55,157 nt of DNA from JBIYSM02 sp044759095. Its GTDB lineage: Bacteria; Bacillota; Bacilli; Brevibacillales; Brevibacillaceae. Position numbers and translations under genes: made by a program. Below the pieces are notes generated by a model. The model searched no databases, had not been told where the DNA came from, and worked only from the letters and a program-made list of their open reading frames with translations. Where the stretch lies: the NCBI RefSeq assembly GCF_044759095.2, contig NZ_JBIYSM020000030.1, positions 1 through 55,157 on the forward strand, written 5' to 3'. Of this stretch, positions 47,592-55,157 are shown piece after piece. Positions within the stretch are counted from its first letter, which is position 1. Every line of letters starts with the position of its first letter.

Positions 47592-47623
47592 AAAACCCGC
47601 GAACAAACGTGTTCACGGGTTTT
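47592..47623. terminator. bidirectional terminator between rpsT and holA
   Basis: AAAACCCGCGAACA (47592-47605) pairs with TGTTCACGGGTTTT (47610-47623) around a 4-nt loop, with U-rich ends in both directions. Its right arm overlaps the end of holA. Confidence 0.9.
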
Positions 47624-48692
47624 TTGCTTTGCCTGCGGCTTGATGTATAGGAGTTTTTGAACGCTGCAACTCTTCCTGTACCCGAGTCATGAACAGCTCC
47701 ACCGCAAGCCGCTTGTCCACCTGTCCCGATTTCATCCGGTAATCTTCCTCTGCCAGTATCGCCAACAGTCTCTTCAGGGAATCCTCGGTGAAATGACGCG
47801 CTTGCTCCATCGCTTTTTTCACAGCGTAGGGATGCACTTTCAGCATCCCTCCCAGCTGCTGCTGGGTGTAACCGCGCGGCGCCCAGATTTTCACCTGCAG
47901 CAACAGGCGAAATTGCCGCGCCAAGAGCGATAGCAGCTTAATCGGCTCTTCGCCCGTTTTCAGGCAGTCGTACAGCGTGCGAAACGACTCCTCCAATCGA
48001 CCCGCCACGACTTGCTCAATCAAGGCAAAGACGTCCTGTTCCAGCGTTCGGGAGGCGAGCAGATCGATGACCTCATCGGTGATGGCGGCCCCATTTCCGC
48101 CCGCATACAGCACCATTTTTTCCAGCTCCTTGTCCAGCAAACGAAGCTCGCTCCCGACCCGTTCCGTCAGCCTCATCGCCTGGGCACGCCCGATATGTCC
48201 CCCGTACTTTTCTGCCCGACGTTCGATCCAAGCGTACAAGTCGGCGTCGCGCAGCGGCTGAAACGCAAGTACCCTTGCTTTTTGCTGCAGGAATTTTACC
48301 AGTTTTTTTCTTTCATCCAGCTTGTCCGCTTCAATATGAAACAAGAGAGTGGTGTACGAGGGCGGGTTCTCCAGGTAAGCTATCAGTGCATCCGGGTCTG
48401 CTTCCACCTTGGTGGCGGGCTTGGCCCCGGTCAAAAAGTAGGCCTGATTGGCAACGACAAGGCGATGATCTGCCAAAAACGGGAGGGTTTCCGCGTCCTG
48501 AAGGATATCGCCGAGCGGCGTTTCCGTACAATCGTAGACGCCAACGTTGAGATCCGCGTAATTCGGGTCGATCATTTCCCTGCGCGCCAGAGCGATAAAC
48601 TCTGTGGCAAGGAAGGTCTCCGTTCCGTACAGGACGTAGACCGGTGCAAACTGCTTCTGTTTGATTTCGCGTATGGCCTCAAGTAACGACAT
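47613..48692 (-). CDS. holA: DNA polymerase III subunit delta
   Basis: The delta subunit opens the beta sliding clamp within the clamp loader. The 359-residue product has the N-terminal domain (MSLLEAIREIKQKQFAPVYVLYGTE), the helical AAA-like middle and the conserved collar-domain segment LLQVKIWAPRGYTQQQLGGMLKVHPYAVKKAMEQA. It lacks a functional Walker A, as is normal for delta. ATG 48692 gives the family N-terminus; a start seven codons upstream is less likely. It lies between comEC (with a sigma/anti-sigma insertion) and rpsT. Confidence 0.95.
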   Translation of the reverse strand: MSLLEAIREIKQKQFAPVYVLYGTETFLATEFIALARREMIDPNYADLNVGVYDCTETPLGDILQDAETLPFLADHRLVVANQAYFLTGAKPATKVEADPDALIAYLENPPSYTTLLFHIEADKLDERKKLVKFLQQKARVLAFQPLRDADLYAWIERRAEKYGGHIGRAQAMRLTERVGSELRLLDKELEKMVLYAGGNGAAITDEVIDLLASRTLEQDVFALIEQVVAGRLEESFRTLYDCLKTGEEPIKLLSLLARQFRLLLQVKIWAPRGYTQQQLGGMLKVHPYAVKKAMEQARHFTEDSLKRLLAILAEEDYRMKSGQVDKRLAVELFMTRVQEELQRSKTPIHQAAGKAKNP

Positions 48693-48759
48693 AAAACCCC
48701 CACCCCTACTCATTTTCCTGCGCTATTATATCACATCATGCCGCGTTTTCCCTGAAAAA

Positions 48760-48788
48760 CGAAAACCGCAACCATCGCGGTTGCGGTT
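48760..48788 (-). terminator. hairpin terminator upstream of holA
   Basis: AACCGCAACC (48764-48773) pairs with GGTTGCGGTT (48779-48788) and is followed on the minus strand by a U-rich stretch. It terminates transcription arriving from the anti-sigma gene. Confidence 0.85.
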
Positions 48789-48815
48789 CCTCTGCATTGG
48801 GCACCTCTATGTAAA

Positions 48816-48854
48816 CGTTTAGGGAGAAGCCCCGGGATCACTTCTCCCTAAACG
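48816..48854 (-). other. long perfect hairpin after the anti-sigma gene
   Basis: CGTTTAGGGAGAAG (48816-48829) pairs perfectly with CTTCTCCCTAAACG (48841-48854), 14 bp with an 11-nt loop. No U-tract follows, so it may stabilise mRNA rather than terminate. A true terminator lies 30 nt further on. Confidence 0.6.
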
Positions 48855-48925
48855 GTAAGCAGGGGGTGCTTGATAATGCAGTATACGCAGCACACCTCTG
48901 ATTGGTGCGTGGTCCCTGGTCACCG

Positions 48926-49768
48926 CTACCTGCTCCAGTTTGGCCCTTTCTTGTCCTTACGCTTGTCATCGAATTTCTTTTTGTCCTTGTCCTTTTCGTC
49001 ACGGTTTTCGTCCGTGTCCTTGTCCCGCTTGTCGTCCAATCCCGGTTTGGTCTCGGTGCCGTACGGGAAAGAGGGCTTTGGCTTTTCCACCGCCGGTGCT
49101 GTGACCGCCGGTTTGGTGTTGATCGGCTTTGGATTGACCGTTGGTTTGGTTTCCTTGCTCTTCGGTTTCGAATTTGGCTTGTTCGTTTTGGTCTGAGACG
49201 GTTCCTGCTTCGCTTCCGGAGGCTTTGCATTTTCATCCGATGGTGGTGTCACATGAGTGCTTTCTTTTTCCGGCAACGGCGGCACGGTAACTGCGGGAGC
49301 CGAAGTTGACGGCGGTATCCCGGCATTTCCCTGTCGGTAGCCATCTGGTCCGTTCTCACTTGGATGATTCACCATAAAAAACAACCCCAGCAGCATGCAC
49401 GCAGCAACCAGACCGCTGCCGGCCCGGGCCATCCAAAGGGGCAATCCTTTCCATTTCGGGCGCTGCTCTCTCGGCGAATCCTTTTTCAATTCCAATCTTG
49501 GCAGTTCCGACTCCGCGGACATGGCAACGGTTGAAGGCATTCGTGACGGTGCCTCCAGCTGCGGAAGAATGGAGTCGACAATACTGATTTTGGGCGTTAC
49601 AGGGGGTAGCTGTTCCAGTTGATCGGATACCCTCTTCAGGCGCTCGTACATCAACTGCAAACCCGGATCTTTCCTGACAGAGCTGCAGAGCAGCAACTGC
49701 TCCTGCGGCGACAAATCGTTATCCAGATCCCGCTGCATCAGTTCCCAGATGTGTTCGTTGTTCATCAA
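48926..49768 (-). CDS. anti-sigma factor-like membrane protein with charged tail
   Basis: This 280-residue product has a cytoplasmic N-terminus (NEHIWELMQRDLDNDLSPQEQLLLCSSV), which resembles the zinc-finger-less anti-sigma N-domain. It has a transmembrane helix (ARAGSGLVAACMLLGLFFMV, about 114-133) and an extracytoplasmic low-complexity region rich in Pro, Lys, Thr, Asp. The tail ends in an almost purely charged stretch (DKRDKDTDENRDEKDKDKKK). It overlaps the upstream sigma gene by 4 nt, so it is probably its anti-sigma factor. The tail could contact the cell wall; that is inference. Confidence 0.78.
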   Translation of the reverse strand: MMNNEHIWELMQRDLDNDLSPQEQLLLCSSVRKDPGLQLMYERLKRVSDQLEQLPPVTPKISIVDSILPQLEAPSRMPSTVAMSAESELPRLELKKDSPREQRPKWKGLPLWMARAGSGLVAACMLLGLFFMVNHPSENGPDGYRQGNAGIPPSTSAPAVTVPPLPEKESTHVTPPSDENAKPPEAKQEPSQTKTNKPNSKPKSKETKPTVNPKPINTKPAVTAPAVEKPKPSFPYGTETKPGLDDKRDKDTDENRDEKDKDKKKFDDKRKDKKGPNWSR

Positions 49769-50310
49769 CCTATCCCCCCTTTCTGGTAATCGTGTAACAG
49801 CTCCTGTAACTGTTGTCTTGCCCTGAACAAATAAGACTTCACCGTGTTGAGCGGCAGCTCCAGCGTATCGGCTATCTCCTGATAGGAGAAATCCTCGAGA
49901 TAGCGCAGTATGACGACCATGCGGTACTGATGGGGCAGCTGCCCGATTGCTTTTTCAATATCGCATGACAAACTGCTAAGAAGGACTTCATCCTCTACAT
50001 TGTTCCGAACAGGAATGATCAGCTCATGCTCGTCAATCGAGACTGTTTCCTTTTTGGCACGAAATTTGTCCATGCAGATGTTGCTGACAATTCGCTGCAC
50101 CCATGTGGAAAACTTCGCTTTTTCCTGATAGGTATCGATTTTTCGATAAATCCGAATCAGCGCTTCTTGAGAAGCGTCGAGTGCGTCTTGTTCGTTTCCA
50201 AGGATGTAAAAAGCACTGCGGTATACAGCGTTCTCGATCGAGCGGAGCAGTTCGACAAGTGCGTCATGATCACCGGCTTGCGCCTTCCTGATCAGCTCTG
50301 CTTCACGCAT
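49765..50310 (-). CDS. RNA polymerase ECF-type sigma factor
   Basis: This 181-residue ECF sigma factor has region 2 (YRSAFYILGNEQDALDASQEALIRIYRKIDTYQEKAKFSTWVQRI) and region 4 (LPHQYRMVVILRYLEDFSYQEIADTLELPLNTVKSYLFRARQQL). The start lies behind GGAGGGAGAGGAG. The promoter TGCAAC-N17-CGTCTG just upstream is of ECF type, so it is probably autoregulated. It stands between comEC and holA, which are adjacent in B. subtilis; the sigma/anti-sigma pair is a lineage-specific addition. It is not obviously SigW or SigM. Confidence 0.92.
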   Translation of the reverse strand: MREAELIRKAQAGDHDALVELLRSIENAVYRSAFYILGNEQDALDASQEALIRIYRKIDTYQEKAKFSTWVQRIVSNICMDKFRAKKETVSIDEHELIIPVRNNVEDEVLLSSLSCDIEKAIGQLPHQYRMVVILRYLEDFSYQEIADTLELPLNTVKSYLFRARQQLQELLHDYQKGGIG

Positions 50311-50328
50311 CTTCTCCTCTCCCTCCTA

Positions 50329-50357
50329 CAGACGTGGCGCTGATGCAAAAGGTTGCA
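50329..50357 (-). promoter_or_regulatory. putative autoregulatory ECF promoter
   Basis: TGCAACCTTTT begins at 50357 and CGTCTG ends at 50329 on the minus strand, with 17 nt between TGCAAC and CGTCTG. The AAC-T-rich -35 with a CGTC -10 is the typical ECF promoter. It starts 6 nt after the comEC stop. Confidence 0.65.
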
Positions 50358-50362
50358 AATCA

Positions 50363-52741
50363 TTATGTATCGGTTATGGTCGTTTTCCAGTACACTCCGT
50401 CCGGTCGAATGAAGAGGGTAACTGCCCCCTGCACGTCGGTCCGATAGATATCTGCGCCAACGTCTTGCAATCTTCTGATCACCTCCGGCGAGGGGTGACC
50501 GTAACGGTTGTGTTTGCCTGCCGAGATTACGGCAGCCTTTGGTTTTATTCTCGCAAGAAAGTCGCGGGTAGTGGAAGTGCCGCTGCCGTGATGTGCCACT
50601 TTTACTGCATCGACAGGAGAAAGTTGGCTGGTTAAAAGCAGCGTTTCCTCGCCTGCTTGTTCCAAATCGCCCATAAACAGTACGGTTTTGCCATAAGCAG
50701 AAAGCTTCAACACGATCGACGCGTCATTGTCCGGTGACGCCGTCTCGGCATTGGGATGAAGCCAGGACCAACACACCTGGTCCACATCGCACCAGGTACG
50801 GCCGGGGACTCCGGTGACAACCGGAACGCCGCGCATACGGAAGCTTTCAATCAGTTCCGCTTCCGCCTCTTTCGGTTTCGTTCCATTGACAAGCACGGCC
50901 CCAAAGAAAAAGCGCGGCACCAATGCAGCCAATCCACCGATGTGGTCGTAGTCTCCATGTGTCATGACCAATCGGTCGATTCGCTCAATTCCGCGTGCCC
51001 GCAAAAACGGCAATACGACATCCTTCCCCGCTTCAAACGGATCCCGCCGATCCCGCCAGGACTCCCTTTGCGGAAACCGCGGCGTGCCACCGCCATCAAT
51101 TAAGTATACTGCTTTTTTACCAACCTCGACAACGATGGAATCCCCTTGTCCCACGTCGATAAACGTGATTCTCACCTCGTTATCGCCCGAAAACGGCTGT
51201 CGTGCCATTACAAGCAAAAAAACAAAAACGCCCACATACACGGCTGCATCCCGCATACGCTGATATCCCCTGCTCCACAGAAACGGTACGGCAAAAAGCA
51301 GGGCCATGCAGGCAAAAAGCCATGACCAGTGAGGATGAGGCCAGTGGGAAAAGGGAATCGGCTGCTGCTGCAAATCGTGAAGGGGTAGATGGACAAGCTG
51401 CAGCAAGGATGAAGTGAAAGCCGCGGGGATCCCGGCGAGAGCGGGATGCAACAAGGCGAGCAAAAAGGCCGCGTACCCTGCCGGCAGCACCAGCAGCGAA
51501 AGAACAGGCACCGCAACCAGGTTGATCAGCCACGACACCGGGGAACATTGATGAAACCAGTAGAGAAGGAACGGAAATGAGGTTAGCTGCGCAGACACAG
51601 TGACGCCGATGAGCGATTTTGCCCACGCCCAGCGGGGAAACGGAAGCTGTTGGAATATCGGCACGTACAAAATCAATCCCAGCGTTACGGCAAAGGAAAG
51701 CTGAAACCCTATGTGCCACAGTTGATAGGGATTATAGATCAGCATGGCTGCCAGGGCGACAGCCCAGATGTCGCGAACAGGCATTCGCGTACGCCCAAAT
51801 TGGCTGCCGAGTGCGAGCGCTCCCATCAGACCGGCCCTTACGGCGGAAGCGCTTGCTCCCACGAGCAGCACATAAAGACCTATGAAAACGACCGTAACCA
51901 CCGCAGCTGTTTGACGGGTAAGACCCGCTCTCCCGGCCAGTCGAAGAAAACTCCCGCTGACCAGTGTCACGTGCAATCCCGAGATGGCCAGCACATGTAT
52001 CAGTCCCAGATCGGCATACATCTCTTCCAATTCCGGACTCAGGCTTTCTTCCATCCCCAACAGCAGCGATTGCATATAGCCCGAGACGATCGGATCGGAA
52101 AAAATCGTCTCCAACAACCGGGCGCCGTCGTTTTGCCATCTGTCAAACCGGGCCGCCAAACTCGCGCCATGGGATTGAACCTCAACAGAAGAGAAATCCG
52201 TTTCAGCCGTAACGTAAACGCCCTGCCAACGCAAAAAGCGTGCGTAGTCAAACGCGTGGGGATTGCGGGCCGGGGAAGGCAGCGACAGCTTCACGATTCC
52301 ATAAAACCGGTCTCCCTTTGCCCAGGACGCAACCTGCTCTGTCTGCTCTTGTGCCGAAAGCGAGAGGCGTACGGCAATTCTCTCGAGCGAGGGTAATTCC
52401 TGAAAAGCGTCCCGTTTGTATCCCCAGTGCTCCACCTGTATATATAGACGTACGATATCGCCGTCGCGCCGCACGGCAGAGTCGACGAACCCGTTTATCC
52501 AGACAGTCTGCTCTTCCGCTGCCAGCGACCGGAGATGAGACCGGTGAAGATGATCGTACCCATGAAAATAGTGAACGGCTAGAATACAGATGAGCGTGTA
52601 CCACATGACACGCTTTTTCCCCGGAAAGGGAACAAACAGCAACAGGGCTGCCACTCCCCCTGTGACCATCCAGACCACGGACAATCGGACGTAAGCCCCC
52701 AGCAGTAGTCCCAACACGATCAACAAACCTACGGGAAACAT
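50363..52741 (-). CDS. comEC: DNA internalization-related competence protein ComEC/Rec2
   Basis: ComEC forms the membrane channel for single-stranded DNA uptake in natural transformation. The 792-residue product has N-terminal helices, an OB-like extracellular domain (about 70-190), and the Competence core with many helices (IHVLAISGLHVTLVSG; VPVLSLLVLPAGYAAF). Its C-terminal metallo-beta-lactamase-like nuclease domain contains FIDVGQGDSIVVEVG, MTHGDYDHIGG and VAHHGSGTSTTRDFL. ATG 52741 has GGGGGG 7 nt upstream. ComEA and ComEB are not adjacent here; the upstream neighbour is the divergent asnO-like gene. Confidence 0.95.
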   Translation of the reverse strand: MFPVGLLIVLGLLLGAYVRLSVVWMVTGGVAALLLFVPFPGKKRVMWYTLICILAVHYFHGYDHLHRSHLRSLAAEEQTVWINGFVDSAVRRDGDIVRLYIQVEHWGYKRDAFQELPSLERIAVRLSLSAQEQTEQVASWAKGDRFYGIVKLSLPSPARNPHAFDYARFLRWQGVYVTAETDFSSVEVQSHGASLAARFDRWQNDGARLLETIFSDPIVSGYMQSLLLGMEESLSPELEEMYADLGLIHVLAISGLHVTLVSGSFLRLAGRAGLTRQTAAVVTVVFIGLYVLLVGASASAVRAGLMGALALGSQFGRTRMPVRDIWAVALAAMLIYNPYQLWHIGFQLSFAVTLGLILYVPIFQQLPFPRWAWAKSLIGVTVSAQLTSFPFLLYWFHQCSPVSWLINLVAVPVLSLLVLPAGYAAFLLALLHPALAGIPAAFTSSLLQLVHLPLHDLQQQPIPFSHWPHPHWSWLFACMALLFAVPFLWSRGYQRMRDAAVYVGVFVFLLVMARQPFSGDNEVRITFIDVGQGDSIVVEVGKKAVYLIDGGGTPRFPQRESWRDRRDPFEAGKDVVLPFLRARGIERIDRLVMTHGDYDHIGGLAALVPRFFFGAVLVNGTKPKEAEAELIESFRMRGVPVVTGVPGRTWCDVDQVCWSWLHPNAETASPDNDASIVLKLSAYGKTVLFMGDLEQAGEETLLLTSQLSPVDAVKVAHHGSGTSTTRDFLARIKPKAAVISAGKHNRYGHPSPEVIRRLQDVGADIYRTDVQGAVTLFIRPDGVYWKTTITDT

Positions 52742-52863
52742 GCGTAATCCCCCCACCAAGCCAGCGGTAAATGGATCTTCAGTCTACGACACTTGGTGAG
52801 GACAATAAAAGTTCTTTCCTGACAGCAAATCGTCTGCCCGCACGTTATGGGTACTTGGAGAGA

Positions 52864-52892
52864 TTGCTTTGCCCTTCAATCCATGATAGATT
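52864..52892 (+). promoter_or_regulatory. possible sigma-A promoter of the asparagine synthetase gene
   Basis: TTGCTT (52864-52869), 17 nt, TAGATT (52887-52892), 37 nt before the ATG. It fits moderately. A sporulation promoter, as for B. subtilis asnO, was not recognised. Confidence 0.45.
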
Positions 52893-52929
52893 TAGCTAGA
52901 GCAACCTTTGAGAGGAAGAGTAATTTTTT

Positions 52930-54855
52930 ATGTGTGGAATCGTATCACTCTACAACAAGCGGGGCGTGCCCGTTCCATCCGAAACGATTGGAGCACTGAC
53001 CCGTGTCATCCTGCACCGCGGTCCAGACGATGATGGTTTTCATCTCGAAGACAACATCGCCCTGGGCTTTCGTCGTTTAAGCATCATTGACGTGGAAGGC
53101 GGTCACCAGCCGCTGTTCAACGAGACGCGTGACATCTGGATCATCGGGAACGGCGAGATCTACAACTATAAAGAACTGCAAAGCTGGCTGAAAGACAGCG
53201 GACACGTATTCCATACCGATTCCGATATTGAAACCATCCTGCATCTGTATGAAGAAGTCGGGACGGACGCGCCGAAACACCTTCGCGGCATGTTTGGTTT
53301 CACGATCTGGGACTCACGGAAAAAGCTGCTTTTCGGAGCACGCGACCACTTCGGCATTAAACCGCTCTACTACGTGGAGACTGACGACGCGATCGGCGTC
53401 GGCAGTGAAATCAAAAGCCTGCTGGAGTTGCCGGGAGTAAAGCGGGAGGTAAATCATACGGCTTTCTATCACTACCTCACCTTCCAGTACGTGCCTGACC
53501 CGGAAACGATGTACCAGGGAATCTACCGAATTCCGCCCGCTCACTTTTTTGTCATTCAAAACGATCAAATCAAATTGACCCGCTATTGGGACGTAGAGTT
53601 CCAACCGGATGAAAGCAAGCCGTTCTCCTACTTCGTTGAAGGAACCCGCAGCGTCCTGCTGGAATCGGTCGACAAACACCGCATCAGTGAAGTTCCCCGG
53701 GGAGCTTTCCTCTCGAGCGGCGTCGACTCCAGCAGCATCGTCGGCATGCTGAAGTCGTTTGAACCGGTCAAAACGTTTTCCGTCGGCTCCGACATCCCCG
53801 GCTACAGCGAACTGGAATACGCTCGCCGAACGGCGGAATTCCTGGGGACGGAGCACCATGAACTGGTCGTCAACGCCCAGCGTTACATGGACGAACTGCC
53901 TCGCCTCATCTGGCATCAGGACGAGCCGGTTGCCGACCCTTCCGCGATCCTGCTCTACTTCGTCGCGCAAATGGCGAGTGAACACGTCACGGTCGTTTTG
54001 TCCGGTGAAGGTGCGGACGAGTTTTTCGGCGGGTACAACATCTACCGCGAACCGCATTCGCTGCGTATGTTTTCCCGGATGCCGAAGTGGATGCGCCACT
54101 CCATCCGCTATGTAGCGGAGAAGCTGCCGGACCAGGTAAAAGGGAAAAATTTCCTGATTCGCGGTTCCAAGACGGTGGAGGAGCGCTTTTTCGGCAACGC
54201 CCTGATTTTTAGCGAAGACCTGAAGGAAAGAGTCGTGATGGAGGACATCTTCCGCTCCAGCGACTACCGTTCGCCATGGACCATCACGGAAGACATCTAC
54301 AAGCGCGCAAGCCACTACGATGATGTCACCAAGATGCAGTATCTGGACATTCATACCTGGCTGAGAGGCAACATCTTGATGAAGGCGGACAAGATGACAA
54401 TGGCCAACTCACTGGAACTGCGCGTTCCGTTCATCGACATAAAGGTGTTCGAGTTCGCCGCTACCATCCCGACCAAGTACAAAATTGCCAACGGTACCAC
54501 GAAGCACGTCCTGCGAGAAGCAATGAAGGACTTCCTGCCTCCGGAAATCAAGTCCCGTCCGAAGCTGGGCTTCCCGGTCCCGACGCGCTACTGGCTGAAA
54601 AACCAGTTTTACAAATGGGCCAAGGAAATCATCTTTGAATCAAAAGTGGACGATCTGATCAACAAAGCCTATGTGCTCTACATGCTGGATGAACACCGCG
54701 AGGGCAATGCCGACTACAGCCGGAAGCTGTGGACCATCCTCATCTTCATGTTGTGGCATCAGATTTTCATTGAACAAAAATACATGTTTGACCCATATGT
54801 CAGCCCGTCCGTGGAAATTCGCCGCAAGAAATCGGAGCTGCAGCATATCGGGTAA
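52930..54855 (+). CDS. asnO: asparagine synthase (glutamine-hydrolysing), AsnO-like
   Basis: This enzyme makes asparagine from aspartate, ATP and glutamine. The 641-residue product begins MCGIVSLYN, so Cys2 is the glutaminase nucleophile. It has the glutaminase elements RRLSIIDVEGGHQPL and NGEIYNYKEL, and the synthetase ATP pyrophosphatase loop FLSSGVDSSSIVG. Further conserved segments are SGEGADEFFGGYNIYREP, KADKMTMANSLELRVPF and KLGFPVPTRYWLK. From memory it is closest to B. subtilis AsnO, which is induced in sporulation. The symbol is by similarity only. Repeat copy G follows 18 nt after the stop. Confidence 0.9.
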   Translation: MCGIVSLYNKRGVPVPSETIGALTRVILHRGPDDDGFHLEDNIALGFRRLSIIDVEGGHQPLFNETRDIWIIGNGEIYNYKELQSWLKDSGHVFHTDSDIETILHLYEEVGTDAPKHLRGMFGFTIWDSRKKLLFGARDHFGIKPLYYVETDDAIGVGSEIKSLLELPGVKREVNHTAFYHYLTFQYVPDPETMYQGIYRIPPAHFFVIQNDQIKLTRYWDVEFQPDESKPFSYFVEGTRSVLLESVDKHRISEVPRGAFLSSGVDSSSIVGMLKSFEPVKTFSVGSDIPGYSELEYARRTAEFLGTEHHELVVNAQRYMDELPRLIWHQDEPVADPSAILLYFVAQMASEHVTVVLSGEGADEFFGGYNIYREPHSLRMFSRMPKWMRHSIRYVAEKLPDQVKGKNFLIRGSKTVEERFFGNALIFSEDLKERVVMEDIFRSSDYRSPWTITEDIYKRASHYDDVTKMQYLDIHTWLRGNILMKADKMTMANSLELRVPFIDIKVFEFAATIPTKYKIANGTTKHVLREAMKDFLPPEIKSRPKLGFPVPTRYWLKNQFYKWAKEIIFESKVDDLINKAYVLYMLDEHREGNADYSRKLWTILIFMLWHQIFIEQKYMFDPYVSPSVEIRRKKSELQHIG

Positions 54856-54873
54856 GATCTACGAAATTAAGAA

Positions 54874-55096
54874 AAGCTTCGATTGAAGCCCTCTCGAAGA
54901 AGCTGGTTCTTCGTTAGAGGAAACTTTTTATGCGTTTCGGAAAGTTTATTTCAGGACGCTTTCACACGGTGAAGCCCTTAAACTTTCCTACACGATAAGA
55001 AAACCCAGCCGACTTTAGATAACGCTGGTGTCGGCTGGGGCCCCGAACCCTTTTCTAGCGGCTGTATGGGATGTCCAAATTTATAAATTCTGGTGT
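54874..55096 (-). repeat. dispersed structured repeat, copy G (long block, single hairpin, tail)
   Basis: This copy occupies most of the 300-nt gap at the right end. 54874-54999 aligns without gaps to 14112-14237 with about five mismatches and keeps both stem-loops; CGAAGAA/TTCTTCG is fully paired here. CCCAGCCGAC (55004-55013) with GTCGGCTGGG (55030-55039), GCCCCGAACCC and the full tail (CTAGCGGCTGTATGGGATG, then TCCAAATTTATAAATTCT) follow. The neighbouring gene to the right is outside the window. Confidence 0.87.
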
Positions 55097-55157
55097 ATGA
55101 AATAATGTCCTTAAACAAAGGAAAATCCCCAGCGACTACGGAAAAAAGAAGTACCTG

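Noticed and set aside
48838..49236. Alternative basic/Arg-rich frame over the end of the anti-sigma gene
   Set aside because: It is the +1 shadow of the lysine/aspartate-rich tail. The tail frame itself is continuous from a clear membrane protein.

Overview
The window looks like a chromosomal segment of an endospore-forming, mid-50s %G+C member of the Bacillales. Brevibacillus or a close relative is my best guess, from gene order, protein character and base composition; no database search was possible. The backbone matches the order known from Bacillus subtilis, read on the minus strand: comEC, holA, (rpsT), gpr, spoIIP, yqxA, lepA, hemW, hrcA-grpE-dnaK-dnaJ-prmA-rsmE-mtaB, yqeW, rpsU-yqeY-nfeD-floA, yqfC-yqfD-phoH-ybeY-dgkA-cdd-era-yqzL-recO. 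Most genes are on the minus strand, with Shine-Dalgarno sequences that often select TTG or GTG starts.

Layout. 1-77: probable end of an IS21-like insertion sequence, 8 bp past the recO stop codon. 86-6062: recO back to yqfC (DNA repair, ribosome assembly, nucleotide salvage, lipid recycling, sporulation). 6189-10209: a small lone gene, the nfeD-floA membrane-raft operon behind a textbook sigma-W promoter, and yqeY-rpsU. 10316-20062: an interpolated block of HIT protein, murF, ddl, a CxxC protein of unknown function, the DEAD-box helicase cshA, a secreted alpha/beta hydrolase, an rRNA methyltransferase and a Na/Pi-cotransporter-like gene. 20067-25466: lrgAB, deoC, NUDIX, mtaB, rsmE, prmA. 25512-33450: the HrcA/CIRCE heat-shock operon, then hemW and lepA. 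33643-44179: a second interpolated block of a VOC-like protein, an ECF sigma/anti-sigma pair, an M24 peptidase, an alpha/beta hydrolase and a complete oligopeptide ABC importer (D-F-A-B-C). 44393-52741: yqxA, spoIIP, gpr, rpsT, holA, a second ECF sigma/anti-sigma pair and comEC. 52930-54855: an AsnO-like asparagine synthetase.

The most unusual content is a dispersed structured repeat family with seven copies (near 1084, 14112, 34291, 36011, 38171, 42129 and 54874). All have the same orientation. At least six lie just downstream of a minus-strand gene; the neighbour of the seventh is outside the window. The core is a GC-rich hairpin whose stem sequence changes between copies with pairing preserved. 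In three copies one hairpin sits inside the loop of another. In two copies an ungapped block of about 125 nt with its own two stem-loops precedes the hairpin. One copy supplies the last seven codons and the stop of a protein gene. A different 69-bp unit is tandemly duplicated in the mtaB leader and may be related to transposon ends.

Functionally the window covers ribosome assembly and decoding (Era, YbeY, RsmE, PrmA, MtaB, LepA, S20, S21), heat shock, cell-envelope synthesis and stress response (MurF, Ddl, DgkA, FloA/NfeD, two ECF systems), sporulation and germination (YqfC, YqfD, SpoIIP, Gpr, AsnO) and peptide import.
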